Numbered from the stretch's first letter, positions 52,828-61,892 are shown. The stretch: 64,000 bases of DNA from Phycicoccus sp. M110.8 (GCF_032464895.1 NZ_JAWDIC010000001.1:62001-126000); one strand, 5' to 3'. The notes: generated by a model from the letters alone, not told the origin. Numbers and translations: made by a program.

Positions 52828-53502
52828 TCAGGAGCCGCCTGCAGCCCGCGCGGCGTCGGCCGCCCGCTCGACCCACCGGGGCTGCTCGCCGTACCGCTGG
52901 GGCGCGATGAGCCTGCCCGCGGCGCTGTCGCTCACGAGCTGCGCCATCCGCTTGTCGCGGGTGGCCTCCTGCTTGGCGCTGGTGACCCAGTGAACGGCGA
53001 CCCGACGGTAGGACGGCGTGGCCTCCCGCCAGAACGCCGAGGCCGCCGGGTCGGCCGCGAGCTGCACGGCGTGGGCGGGGTCGAGCTCGCGCTCGTCGCC
53101 CTCGTAGGAGTACGTGCCCGAGCGGTCCTCGCGACGCCGCGCGTACGCCGCGAGGCCGGCAGGTCGCATGCGCCCCTCCGCGACCAGCCGCTCGACCGTG
53201 GCGATGTTGATCGCGGACCAGGTGCTGCCCGGCTTGCGCGGCGTCCAGCGCTGCCGCGTGGTGTCCTCGTCGATGCGCTGCGCCACCGAGTCGATCCAGC
53301 CGAAGCACAGTGCCTCCACGACGGCGTCCTCCCACAGGAGACCGCGCTCGGGCACGTGCTTCTTGTGCAGCCCCATCCAGAGCTCGGGCTCGGTCTCGTG
53401 GTGGGCCTCGAGCCAGGCCCGGAACTCCTCAGGCCCGCTGAAGAACGTCGCAGGCCTCTCCGGTGTCCCGCCCGGCGTCCCCGCCGCGTAGCGCCGTGCC
53501 AT
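52828..53502 (-). CDS. YdeI/OmpD-associated family protein
   Basis: A 224-aa protein of the YdeI (DUF1801-related) family. Hallmarks are FRAWLEAHHETEPELWMGLHKK, then EDAVVEALCFGWIDSVAQRID and RWTPRKPGSTWSAINI. The role is unknown, though relatives are linked to antimicrobial peptide resistance. As drawn, the start overlaps the upstream permease gene by 74 bp; a later non-ATG start near residue 16 would remove this but lacks a clear ribosome binding site. Confidence 0.83.
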   Translation of the reverse strand: MARRYAAGTPGGTPERPATFFSGPEEFRAWLEAHHETEPELWMGLHKKHVPERGLLWEDAVVEALCFGWIDSVAQRIDEDTTRQRWTPRKPGSTWSAINIATVERLVAEGRMRPAGLAAYARRREDRSGTYSYEGDERELDPAHAVQLAADPAASAFWREATPSYRRVAVHWVTSAKQEATRDKRMAQLVSDSAAGRLIAPQRYGEQPRWVERAADAARAAGGS

Positions 53503-54769
53503 GGCGCAAGGGTGCCACGCGGCGCCGACGCGCGGCAGCGCCCTGCCAGGCGAGCGAGGCGACGACCACCCCGAGTGCCCACGCCACGTGCCAGCCGTTC
53601 ATGACGAGCAGCACCAGCACGGAGGTGAGGGCCACGACCGCGGTCCACCAGGCGGCGCCTCCCCGCGGGAGGAGCCGGACGGCCGCGCCCGTGCCGAGCA
53701 CGTACACGAGGGTGAAGCAGCCGGTCGCCATGAGCATGAGCGGCGTCATACCCAGGTGCAGCACCTCGGCGGCGACGAGCCACGCCATCGACTGGCCCGC
53801 CACCAGGGCGAGGCTGCGCCGCGGCACCTCACCCGGACCGCTGCCGCGCGCGAGGGCGACGGGGAGGGCGCCGTCGCGGGCGAGCGCGGCCCCGAGCCGC
53901 GCCCCGCCCGCGTAGTACGCGTTCATCGCGCCGATCGTGAGCAGCACCGCGACGAGCGCGGTGACGACCCGCACCGAACCGCCCACCCCGGCCGCCAGCA
54001 GGTCGGAGAGCGGGGCCTCGCTGCGGGCCGTCGCCGGACCCAGGACCAGCAGGCTCGTCGCCGCCAGCGCCAGGTAGAGGACGCCGACGACGACGATCGC
54101 GATGCCGGTGGCGCGGGGGACGTCACGGCGCGGCGTGCGGTACTCCCCGGCGAGGGACGCGACGGCCTCCCACCCGGCGAACCCCCACACGAGCAGGGCC
54201 GCCGCGGTGCCCACGGCACCCCACCCGTGCGGCGCGAAGGGGGTGAGGTGGTCCCACCGGGCGTGGGGCAGGGCCGCTGCCACGGTGACGGTCATGAGGG
54301 TCGCGAGGACGCCCGTGAGCACCAGCTGGACCCGCCCGGACAGGCGCAGGCCGGCGGCGTTCACCAGGCCCACTCCCCCGATGAGCAGGACGGCCACGGC
54401 GACGGCCGTCCGGCGACCGCCGCCGAGCGCGTCCGCGACGTAGCCACCGGCCATGAGCGAGGCAGGTGGGGCGCCCACGGGGATCGCGAAGTAGAAGCAC
54501 CACCCGACGGCCCCGGCTGCCCGGCGCCCGAAGGCGCGGCCCACGTAGGTCGAGACCCCACCGGTGTCCGGGAAGCGGGCTCCCATCGCCGCGAAGGTGA
54601 GCGCGAGCGGGACGCTGAGGAGCACGAGCGCCAGCCACGCCACCAGCGACGCCGGCCCGGCGATCCCGGCAGCGAGGGCGGGCAGCGTGATCACTCCGGT
54701 GCCCAGGACGGCGCCGATGGACAGGGCGGCCCCCTGGGGGACGGACAGGCGTGCGCTCACGGTGCTCAT
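53429..54769 (-). CDS. APC superfamily amino acid permease
   Basis: A 446-aa transporter with 12 predicted transmembrane segments. The N-terminal GAALSIGAVLGTGVITLPALAAG motif is the first re-entrant helix of the APC fold; FPDTGGVSTYVGRAFG follows. The fold exchanges or symports amino acids or amines; the substrate is unknown. It is divergent from a MocR-type regulator with an 80-bp gap that contains repeats, so it is the likely target gene. The C terminus overlaps the YdeI-like gene by 74 bp. Confidence 0.86.
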   Translation of the reverse strand: MSTVSARLSVPQGAALSIGAVLGTGVITLPALAAGIAGPASLVAWLALVLLSVPLALTFAAMGARFPDTGGVSTYVGRAFGRRAAGAVGWCFYFAIPVGAPPASLMAGGYVADALGGGRRTAVAVAVLLIGGVGLVNAAGLRLSGRVQLVLTGVLATLMTVTVAAALPHARWDHLTPFAPHGWGAVGTAAALLVWGFAGWEAVASLAGEYRTPRRDVPRATGIAIVVVGVLYLALAATSLLVLGPATARSEAPLSDLLAAGVGGSVRVVTALVAVLLTIGAMNAYYAGGARLGAALARDGALPVALARGSGPGEVPRRSLALVAGQSMAWLVAAEVLHLGMTPLMLMATGCFTLVYVLGTGAAVRLLPRGGAAWWTAVVALTSVLVLLVMNGWHVAWALGVVVASLAWQGAAARRRRVAPLRHGTALRGGDAGRDTGEACDVLQRA

Positions 54770-54788
54770 GGCTCGATCGTGGTCGCCG

Positions 54789-54836
54789 ATTGGCCCCCTC
54801 GGAAGGGCCAAACCTGGGCAGGTCGTTTGGGCCAAT
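54789..54836. promoter_or_regulatory. Three GGCCAA half-sites between the permease and MocR genes
   Basis: ATTGGCCC (54789-54796) and GGGCCAA (54805-54811) form an inverted repeat, and TTGGGCCAAT (54827-54836) is a palindromic repeat of the same core. This fits the multi-site layout of MocR/PdxR regulators and lies in the shared divergent promoter region. Confidence 0.6.
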
Positions 54837-54849
54837 CTAGGCTGGCGTC

Positions 54850-56294
54850 GTGGACCTGCACCTCGACCTCGGCCGCGACCTCGGCGGCGACCTCGGCGGA
54901 AACCCGCGCACCGGCGGGGACCGCACGGTGCGGCTGTACCGGGCGCTGCTCGACGCCGTCCTCGACGGCCGGCTCTCCCCCGGCGACCGGCTCCCCCCGA
55001 CCCGCGAGCTCGCCGGCCGGCTGGGCCTGGCCCGCGGGACGGTGGCGACGGCATACGACCGGCTCGCGGCGGAGGGGTTCCTGGAGAGCCGCGTCGGCTC
55101 GGGTACCTACGTGGCGCCCGACGTGCAGCCCCGTCGCCCGCGCCGGGCCCCGGCCGGGGAGGTGAGCCCGCGCGAGGTCTGGTCGTCGCTGCCGCCCCCG
55201 GTCCTCGATGCCACGCCGGTGGGGTACGACCTGTCGGTGGGCGGGCCGGACACCAGCCTCTTCCCGCTCGGCACGTGGCGCCGGCTCGTCTCCGCGACGC
55301 TGCGCCCGGCGCTGCTGCAGGCGTCGGCCTACGCCGGCGGTGGTCACCCGGACCTGCAGCGGGAGGTCGCCCGGCACGTCGGGCAGGCCCGCGGCGTCGT
55401 GGCCGGGCCGGACGACGTCGTCCTCACCGGTGGCGCCCAGCAGGGTCTGGACGTCGTGACGCGTGCCCTGGTCGAGCGGGGCGACGTGGTCGTCGTCGAG
55501 GACCCCGGATACACCGCCGCCGTGCGCCTGTTCGCCTCGCACGGCGCGACAGTGGTCGGCGTCCCGGTCGACGAGGAGGGGCTGGTCGTCGACGCGCTGC
55601 CCCGCCGCGCCCGGATGGTCTACGTGACGCCGTCGCACCAGTTCCCCACCGGGGCCGTGATGTCGCTGCGCCGCCGGATCGCGTTGCTGGAGTGGGCATC
55701 CCGGCGCAACAGCGTCGTGGTCGAGGACGACTATGACAGCGAGTTCCGGTACGAGGACAGGCCGCTCGCGCCGCTGCAGAGCCTGGACCGGGACGGGCGC
55801 GTGGTCTACGTCGGGTCCTTCTCCAAGACGCTGATGCCGTCGCTGCGCGTCGGGTACGTCGTCGCGCCGCGGTCGGTCCAGGGCGCCGTTCGGGCCGCGA
55901 AGCTGCTCAGCGACTGGCAGGGCGACGCCGTCACCCAGGGCGCACTGGCGCGCTTCCTCGCCGAGGGGCTGCTCGCCGCCCACGTGCGTCGCGTGACCAC
56001 GGTGTATGCCGAGCGCCGCGCGGCGCTGCTCGCCGCACTGGACGCCCTGCCGGAGGGGACGCTCGAGGTGGTGCCGTCCTCGGCCGGCCTGCACGTCTGC
56101 GCGTGGCTGGGTGACCGCGGGCGCGACGACGTGTCGCTGGTCGCCGCGGCGTCTCGGGCGGGTGTGACGGTCGAGCCGGTGTCCCCCCTCGCTTCCACGG
56201 CTCGCCGCCCCGCCCCGGTTTGGCCATGGGCTTCCGGCGGGTCCCGGCAGGGCAGATGCAGCAGGCCGTCGAGCGGCTCGCCGAGGTGCTGTGA
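54850..56294 (+). pseudogene. MocR-type (GntR-aminotransferase) regulator, frameshifted near the C terminus
   Basis: An N-terminal GntR winged helix (residues ~25-95: LLDAVLDGRLSPGDRLPPTREL, then LGLARGTVATAYDRL) is fused to a type I aminotransferase domain. The PLP lysine is in VGSFSKTLMPSLRVGYV. The frame is good to GVTVEPVSP (56186); the proper end, FHGSPPRPGLAMGF to QMQQAVERLAEVL and TGA 56292-56294, is in another frame. A run of six C at 56183-56188 would restore the frame if it had seven. Only ~35 residues are affected, so partial function, phase variation or a base-calling error are all possible. Confidence 0.85.
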
Positions 56295-56350
56295 CCCCGG
56301 CCACCCCTCCCCGGATTGCGAGGTCCCGGGGGCCGACGGAGGGTGGAGCC

Positions 56351-56911
56351 ATGACAGACCTCAGTGGAAAGACCGTGGCCTTCCTCGTCGCCAAGGAGGG
56401 CATCGAGCGGGTGGAGCTGACCGAGCCCTGGAAGGCCGTCGAGCAGGCCGGAGCCACCCCCAAGCTGCTGTCCCCGGAGACGGGTGAGGTGCAGACCTTC
56501 GACCACCTGGACAAGGCCGAGACGCGTCCGGTCGACACCGCCGTGGGCCAGGCGTCGATGGACGACTACGACGCCCTCGTGCTGCCCGGCGGCGTCGCCA
56601 ACCCCGACGCGCTGCGCACCGACGAGACCGCGGTCGGCTTCGTCCGCGACTTCGTCGCCAGCGGCAAGCCGGTCGCCGCGATCTGCCACGCGCCGTGGAC
56701 CCTGGTCGAGGCGGACGTGGTCAAGGGCCGCACGCTCACCTCGTGGCCGAGCCTGCAGACCGACATCCGCAACGCCGGTGGCGAGTGGGTGGACAAGGAG
56801 GTCGTCCAGGACGGCAACCTCATCACCAGCCGCAACCCCGACGACATCCCGGCGTTCAACGACGCGCTGCTCGAGGCCCTCAGCCACGGGGCGGCCGCGC
56901 AGAACGCCTGA
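56351..56911 (+). CDS. DJ-1/PfpI family protein
   Basis: A 186-aa PfpI-type protein. The nucleophile elbow AAICHAPW carries Cys112 followed by His, as in PfpI/YhbO proteins that act as glyoxalases, deglycases or chaperones. The VAFLVAKEGIERVELTEPW start and the TSWPSLQTDIRNAGGEWVDKEVV block are typical. ATG 56351 follows GGAG. It stands alone and ends at a strong bidirectional terminator. Confidence 0.92.
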   Translation: MTDLSGKTVAFLVAKEGIERVELTEPWKAVEQAGATPKLLSPETGEVQTFDHLDKAETRPVDTAVGQASMDDYDALVLPGGVANPDALRTDETAVGFVRDFVASGKPVAAICHAPWTLVEADVVKGRTLTSWPSLQTDIRNAGGEWVDKEVVQDGNLITSRNPDDIPAFNDALLEALSHGAAAQNA

Positions 56912-56923
56912 CCCACCGCAGCA

Positions 56924-56958
56924 CGAAGGGCGCCCCCGGAATCCGGGGGCGCCCTTCG
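56924..56958. terminator. Bidirectional terminator between pfpI and dusB
   Basis: A perfect 17-bp stem (56924-56940 and 56942-56958) built on GAAGGGCGCCCCCGGA lies 12 nt after the pfpI stop and 61 nt after the convergent dusB stop. Confidence 0.85.
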
Positions 56959-57019
56959 CGCGGTCCCGCCCGCTGTGATCGCTCCAACACACGCAGTGGC
57001 ACCTGCCAGGAGGTGTCGC

Positions 57020-58225
57020 TCAGCCGCCCGAGACGGACAGCTCGGCCTCGGCGACGGCGCGGCGGTGGTCGGCGCTCAGCTCGCGGCTCGAGAGCCAGCC
57101 GTCGGGCAGGGCGACGACCCGCGGCGAGCCGGCCCGGCCGCGTTGGCCCTCGGCGGGCTCGCCCGGCCACGGGGCCGACGCGTCCATGCTCGCCAGCAGC
57201 TCGTCGAGCGCCTCGAGCGAGTCGACCAGGGCGAGGGAGTTGCGGACCGTGGACCCGGCCGGGAAACCCTTGAGGTACCAGGCGATGTGCTTGCGGATGT
57301 CGCGGCAGGCCTTGAGCTCGTCGTCGTAGAAGTCGACGAGGTAGACGGCGTGCCGGCGCAGGGTGGCCGTGACCTCGCCCAGCGTCGGCTGCACCCGGAC
57401 GGGGCTCCCGGCGAACGCCGCGGCCAGGTCGGTGAACAGCCACGGCCGCCCGAGGCAGCCACGGCCGACCACGACGCCGTCGCAGCCGGTCTCCTCGACC
57501 ATGCGCACGGCGTCCTCGGCCGACCAGATGTCGCCGTTGCCCAGCACCGGGATCGACCGCACCGTCTCCTTGAGGCGCGCGATCGCGGTCCAGTCGGCCT
57601 CGCCGGAGTACGCCTGGGAGGCCGTGCGCCCGTGCAGGGCGACTGCCACGACCCCGGCGCGCTCGGCCGTGAGACCGGCCTCGAGGTAGGTCAGGTGGTC
57701 GTCGTCGATGCCCTTGCGCATCTTGACGGTGACGGGCACGGCATACGGGTCGGCCTCACGGACCGCGGCCGTGACGATGCCCTCGAACAGGTCGCGCTTC
57801 CACGGCAGGGCGGCGCCGCCGCCCTTGCGGGTGACCTTGGGGACGGGGCAGCCGAAGTTGAGGTCGATGTGGTCGGCGCGGTCCTCGGTCACGAGCATCC
57901 GCACGGCGGCCGCGACGGTGGCAGGGTCGACGCCGTAGAGCTGGATGGAGCGCGGGCTCTCCTCGGGGTCGTGCTCGATGAGCCGCATCGTCTCCGGGGT
58001 GCGCTCGACCAGGGCGCGGGAGGTGATCATCTCGCTGACGTACAGCGACGTGGCGCCGCTCGCTCCCCCGCGGCTGAGCCCGTCCTCGCCGTACTCGCGG
58101 CACAGCTTGCGGAAGGCGCGGTTCGTGATGCCCGCCATGGGTGCGAGCACGACCGGGGACTCGATGGTGTGCCGCCCGATCTGGAGGGGCGGCAGGACGG
58201 CGTTCGGTGCGGTGGTGACGGTCAT
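57020..58225 (-). CDS. dusB: tRNA-dihydrouridine synthase (DusB type)
   Basis: A 401-aa FMN-dependent enzyme that reduces uridines in tRNA. The TIM-barrel start LAPMAGITNRAFR, the active-site Cys in NFGCPVPKV, the FMN-binding MRKGIDDDH block, and the VGRGCLGRPWLF motif are all present. ATG 58225 gives the usual N terminus. It is divergent from the sulfurtransferase gene with a 38-bp gap. Confidence 0.93.
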   Translation of the reverse strand: MTVTTAPNAVLPPLQIGRHTIESPVVLAPMAGITNRAFRKLCREYGEDGLSRGGASGATSLYVSEMITSRALVERTPETMRLIEHDPEESPRSIQLYGVDPATVAAAVRMLVTEDRADHIDLNFGCPVPKVTRKGGGAALPWKRDLFEGIVTAAVREADPYAVPVTVKMRKGIDDDHLTYLEAGLTAERAGVVAVALHGRTASQAYSGEADWTAIARLKETVRSIPVLGNGDIWSAEDAVRMVEETGCDGVVVGRGCLGRPWLFTDLAAAFAGSPVRVQPTLGEVTATLRRHAVYLVDFYDDELKACRDIRKHIAWYLKGFPAGSTVRNSLALVDSLEALDELLASMDASAPWPGEPAEGQRGRAGSPRVVALPDGWLSSRELSADHRRAVAEAELSVSGG

Positions 58226-58263
58226 GGCCGCACCAGTGTCCCACCTGCTGGTTGGATGGCCGA

Positions 58264-59097
58264 ATGCGCGCACTCGTGTCCGCCGAGGCCCTCCTCGAGG
58301 AGGGGCTGGAGGGTCTGGTCCTCGTCGACGTCCAGTGGAGCCTGTCAGGATCCGGGGGTCCGCCCGGGCGCGACCCGTACGAGGTCGCTCACCTGCCGGG
58401 CGCGCACCACGTCGACCTCGACGCCGAGCTGGCCGGGTCACCCGGACCGGGTGGGCGCCACCCGATGCCCACGGGCCACGCGGTGCAGGAGGCGCTGCGC
58501 CGCTGCGGTGCCGACAACGCCTCCTGCGTCGTGGTGTACGACCAGGGCCCCTCGTATGCCGCGGCGCGGGCCTGGTGGGTGATGCGCCACTTCGGCGCGC
58601 AGGACCTCCGCGTCCTCGACGGCGGGCTGGCCGCCTGGCAGCGGGCGGGTGGACCCGTCACCACAGAGCTCCCCGAGCCGGGCGCCGGGACGTTCGAGGC
58701 GGGGCTGGACGGCGAGCTGTCCGTCCTCGACGCTGACGCGGCCGCCCGGGTCGCTCGCGACGGCATACTGCTCGACGCACGCGCGCCTGAGCGGTTCCGC
58801 GGGGAGACCGAGCCGATCGACCCGGTGGCCGGTCACGTGCCGGGTGCGGTCAACCTGCCCACGACGACCACGGCACAGCCGGACGGTCGGTTCCGGCCGG
58901 CACCGGAGCTGCGGAAGCTTTTCTCCGACAACGGGGTCCGCGACGGCGTCGAGGTCGGGGTGTACTGCGGGTCGGGCGTCACGGCCGCCCACGAGGTCCT
59001 GGCGCTGCACGAGGCGGGCATCAAGGCCGCGCTCTACGTCGGCTCCTGGAGCGACTGGATCACGGACCCGACGCGCCCCGTCGCGACCGGCGACTGA
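58264..59097 (+). CDS. Two-domain sulfurtransferase (thiosulfate / 3-mercaptopyruvate type)
   Basis: A 277-aa tandem rhodanese. The N-terminal domain (residues 1-130) has lost the active Cys (VVYDQGPSYAA), as is normal for this class. The C-terminal domain holds Cys235 in YCGSGVTA; the CGSGVTA loop is closer to mercaptopyruvate sulfurtransferase (SseA type) than to CRKGVT thiosulfate types. ATG 58264 is used. It converges on the response regulator gene with a 103-bp gap that shows nothing I recognise. Confidence 0.9.
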   Translation: MRALVSAEALLEEGLEGLVLVDVQWSLSGSGGPPGRDPYEVAHLPGAHHVDLDAELAGSPGPGGRHPMPTGHAVQEALRRCGADNASCVVVYDQGPSYAAARAWWVMRHFGAQDLRVLDGGLAAWQRAGGPVTTELPEPGAGTFEAGLDGELSVLDADAAARVARDGILLDARAPERFRGETEPIDPVAGHVPGAVNLPTTTTAQPDGRFRPAPELRKLFSDNGVRDGVEVGVYCGSGVTAAHEVLALHEAGIKAALYVGSWSDWITDPTRPVATGD

Positions 59098-59200
59098 CTG
59101 CGCGAGCTCCCGGTTCGAAGTGTCCGGCCCTCACCCGGTGATGGCCGAGCACATCGAACGAGGAAGGCGGTAGGTGCGGCAGAGGCGGCCAGGGGCGGCG

Positions 59201-59809
59201 TCAGAGCCAGCCGTACTCGTCGGCGATCCGCACGGCGTCGGCCCGGTTGCGCGCCATGGTCTTGCCGATCGCCGAGGACAGGTGGTTGCGCACGGTGCCC
59301 TCCGACAGCATCACCTGCCGGGCGATGTCGGCCACGGAGCCACCGCCCCGGGCCGCGATGAGCACCTCGGTCTCCCGTGCCGTCAGGGGTGACTCGCCGC
59401 CGGCGAGCGAGTCGGCCGCCAGCGACGGGTCGACGACCCGCAGGCCGGAGTGGACGCGGCGCACCGCCTCGGCGAGCTGGCGGGCGGGCGTGTCCTTGAC
59501 GACGAACCCGCTCGCACCAGCCTGCAGGGCCCGGCGCAGGAACCCGGGCCGGCCGAACGTGGTCACGATGAGCACCCGCACCGCGGGCATGGCGTCGTGC
59601 AGCGCGGCCGTGGCGGCGATGCCGTCGAGCCCGGGCATCTCCACGTCGATGAGCGCGACGTCCGGGTTGCTCGTGACGGCCGCGGGCACGACCTCGTCGC
59701 CCGTGCCCACCTCCGCGACCACCTCCATGTCGGGCTCCAGCCCGAGCAGGGAGGCCAGGGCACCGCGCACGAGCGCCTGGTCGTCGGCGAGCAGCAGTCG
59801 GATCGTCAT
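59201..59809 (-). CDS. LuxR-type response regulator (NarL family)
   Basis: A 202-aa response regulator. The receiver has the phospho-acceptor Asp55 in VALIDVEMPG, the acidic pair ADD at residues 8-10, and the switch Lys in VVKDTP. The C-terminal LuxR HTH is LTARETEVLIAARGGGSVADI then SEGTVRNHLSSAI. ATG 59809 overlaps the histidine kinase stop as ATGA. It probably controls the ABC-2 exporter genes upstream (liaRS-like layout). Confidence 0.93.
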   Translation of the reverse strand: MTIRLLLADDQALVRGALASLLGLEPDMEVVAEVGTGDEVVPAAVTSNPDVALIDVEMPGLDGIAATAALHDAMPAVRVLIVTTFGRPGFLRRALQAGASGFVVKDTPARQLAEAVRRVHSGLRVVDPSLAADSLAGGESPLTARETEVLIAARGGGSVADIARQVMLSEGTVRNHLSSAIGKTMARNRADAVRIADEYGWL

Positions 59810-61026
59810 GCATCCACCTTGTCCGGTCGGGGTGTGGGGGTGTGGTCGAGGCCGTCGCGGGCGAGCACCGAGAGCTCGAAACCGCGCGGCGTGAGGCGGC
59901 GCGTACGCAGGGACGCGCCGACGGCGGAGGCGCGCTCGGTGAGTCCGATCAGCCCTGTGCCCGGCTGGCCCGCCCCTGCGCCGACGCCGTCGTCGGCGAC
60001 GGTGATGCCCCGCTCCGTCAGCGTCACCGTGCAGGTCGTGGCGCCGCTGTGCCGGATGACGTTCGTGACGCCCTCGCGCAGCGCCCAGGCGCACAGCTCG
60101 CGCAGGCGGGTCGGCACGGCCTCCGTCGAGTTCGGCAGCTCGGCCTCGATCCCAGCGGCGGCCAGCGAGGACCGGGCGCGTGCGAGCTCGGCCGGCAGCG
60201 ACATGTCCCGGAAGCCGGCCACCGCCTGGCGGACGTCGGCGAGCGCGTCGCGCGCGAGCCGCTCGAGGTCCTCGACCTCGGCCTGGGCGCGCTCGGGACT
60301 GACCTCGAGCAACCGGGCGGCGAGCTCGGCCTTGACGGTGATGACGGTGAGGCTGTGGCCGAGGATGTCGTGCACGTCGCGCGCCATCCGGTTGCGCTCC
60401 TCCTGGATCGCCAGCCGCGCGTTCTCCTCCCGCGCCTCCGCCAGGGCCCGCTGCCGCTGCGACGCCAGCATCCCCCCGGTGACCGCGAGCATCGCCAGGA
60501 CGATGGACATGCTGATGCCGGGGTTGTGGCTCCACCCGTGCAGGTGGAAGGTCAGGAACTCGTAGACCGCCACGAGGACCAGGCCGATGACGAGCCCCAC
60601 CCGGATCCGGAACGTCCACAGCCCAGAGACCGCGAGGAAGACCCACGTCGAGGCGCCCTCCTGGCCGATCGTGACGGTGGCGAGCGCGGCGAGGACGGCC
60701 AGCCCGGCCCAGTAGACGAGGGCCAGCCGGCTGACGTACCACCGGGTGGCGGGGGCGACGAACCGCGTCCCCCACACGGCCGAGCGCAGGTGGCTGAAGC
60801 TGAGCAGGTACAGCACGACGAACGCGGTCAGGACGATGAGGCCGCCGTCCGCACGCGGCTCGTCGCGCTTGGCCCAGGCCTGCGTGTACGCGTCCGACAG
60901 GAAGACCAGCCAGACCCCGCCGAGCAGCAGGGCGCCGAGGCGGGCCCGCCAGCCTGCGGTCTCGTCCCCGGCGAAGAACCGGGGACGCGGCTCCGCGAAG
61001 TCCGCGGCACCAGTGCGTTCGCTCAC
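59806..61026 (-). CDS. Sensor histidine kinase (HisKA_3 type)
   Basis: A 406-aa membrane kinase. Six hydrophobic segments (residues ~25-185) precede a dimerisation helix with the phospho-acceptor His in ARDVHDILGHSLTVI, and an HATPase domain with N-box REGVTNVIRHSGA and G-boxes VADDGVGAG and GTGLIGLTERA. Such DesK/LiaS-like kinases sense membrane state. GTG 61026 is the best start. The ABC exporter genes end 54 bp upstream, so all four may be cotranscribed. Confidence 0.92.
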   Translation of the reverse strand: MSERTGAADFAEPRPRFFAGDETAGWRARLGALLLGGVWLVFLSDAYTQAWAKRDEPRADGGLIVLTAFVVLYLLSFSHLRSAVWGTRFVAPATRWYVSRLALVYWAGLAVLAALATVTIGQEGASTWVFLAVSGLWTFRIRVGLVIGLVLVAVYEFLTFHLHGWSHNPGISMSIVLAMLAVTGGMLASQRQRALAEAREENARLAIQEERNRMARDVHDILGHSLTVITVKAELAARLLEVSPERAQAEVEDLERLARDALADVRQAVAGFRDMSLPAELARARSSLAAAGIEAELPNSTEAVPTRLRELCAWALREGVTNVIRHSGATTCTVTLTERGITVADDGVGAGAGQPGTGLIGLTERASAVGASLRTRRLTPRGFELSVLARDGLDHTPTPRPDKVDA

Positions 61027-61079
61027 GACCCCCAGCCTCTCAGAGTCGGGGGCCGTGAGCGTACGCAGCGCGGCCGAGA

Positions 61080-61892
61080 TCAGACCCGCGCCGTGTCTCG
61101 GCGGAACCGCCACGCCGCGCCTCCCGCGAACACCGCGAGCCACACCACGACGTTGACCACTGCGGCGGCACCGGGGCTGTCACCGGTCAGGGGCGAGTGC
61201 ACCAGCTGGCTCAACCCGTACATGGGCGTGAGCTTGGCGATGGTGGCGAAGGTGCTGCCCATCTGGTCCAGCGGCACGAACAGCCCGCCGAGGAAGGCGA
61301 AGAGCGCCAGCCCGGGGCCGATGATCTGCATGACGTTCTCGCTGGGCAGCAGGTACCCCATGAACACGCCGAACGCCGCGAAGACGAGCGACCCGACCCA
61401 CGCGATCAGCCCGGTCTCCAGCCACAGGTGCGAGTCCATGTGCGCGCCGCTGAAGGCGCCCGCGGCATACGTCACGGCGATGGAGACCGCGCCGAGGAGC
61501 ATCGCCACGAGCACCTTGACGACGATGTATGCCGTGGACGTGAGCGGGGTGAGACGCAGCTGCCGGCTCCAGCCCTGGCTGCGCTCCACAGCCACCATGG
61601 CGCCGCCGCCGGTAGTCGACAGCATGGCTCCGTAGAGCGCCATCGACAGCATGATGAAGGCCGCGACGTTGCCGTGGCCGGCGTCCTGGTTCGAGTAGGA
61701 CTTGCCGGTGCCGAAGATGAGGAAGAACAGCACGGGCATGACGACCGAGAAGATGACGGTTCGCCGGTTGCGCAGCATCCGGCGCACCTCGAGCCGCAGC
61801 AGCGTCGGGTTGAGGCTGCCCAGCGGTGGCACGGTGCGGTGCGGGACGGCGCCGGCCGTCGCGGTGGGGCCGGTCGAGGCGGTGGCGCTCAT
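61080..61892 (-). CDS. ABC-2 type exporter permease
   Basis: A 270-aa membrane protein with six transmembrane segments. A cytoplasmic N terminus precedes LEVRRMLRNRRTVIFSVVMPVLFFLIFG, typical of ABC-2 permeases (DrrB/NodJ-like). ATG 61892 overlaps the stop of the ATPase gene (ATGA at 61889-61892). Together with the ATPase and the adjacent two-component system it resembles actinobacterial drug or peptide export modules. Confidence 0.9.
   Translation of the reverse strand: MSATASTGPTATAGAVPHRTVPPLGSLNPTLLRLEVRRMLRNRRTVIFSVVMPVLFFLIFGTGKSYSNQDAGHGNVAAFIMLSMALYGAMLSTTGGGAMVAVERSQGWSRQLRLTPLTSTAYIVVKVLVAMLLGAVSIAVTYAAGAFSGAHMDSHLWLETGLIAWVGSLVFAAFGVFMGYLLPSENVMQIIGPGLALFAFLGGLFVPLDQMGSTFATIAKLTPMYGLSQLVHSPLTGDSPGAAAVVNVVVWLAVFAGGAAWRFRRDTARV

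Noticed and set aside
489-61535. GTATGCCG as a KOPS- or Chi-like oriented motif
   Set aside because: Copies are nearly equal on both strands across the window, whereas KOPS and Chi are strongly skewed along a replichore.
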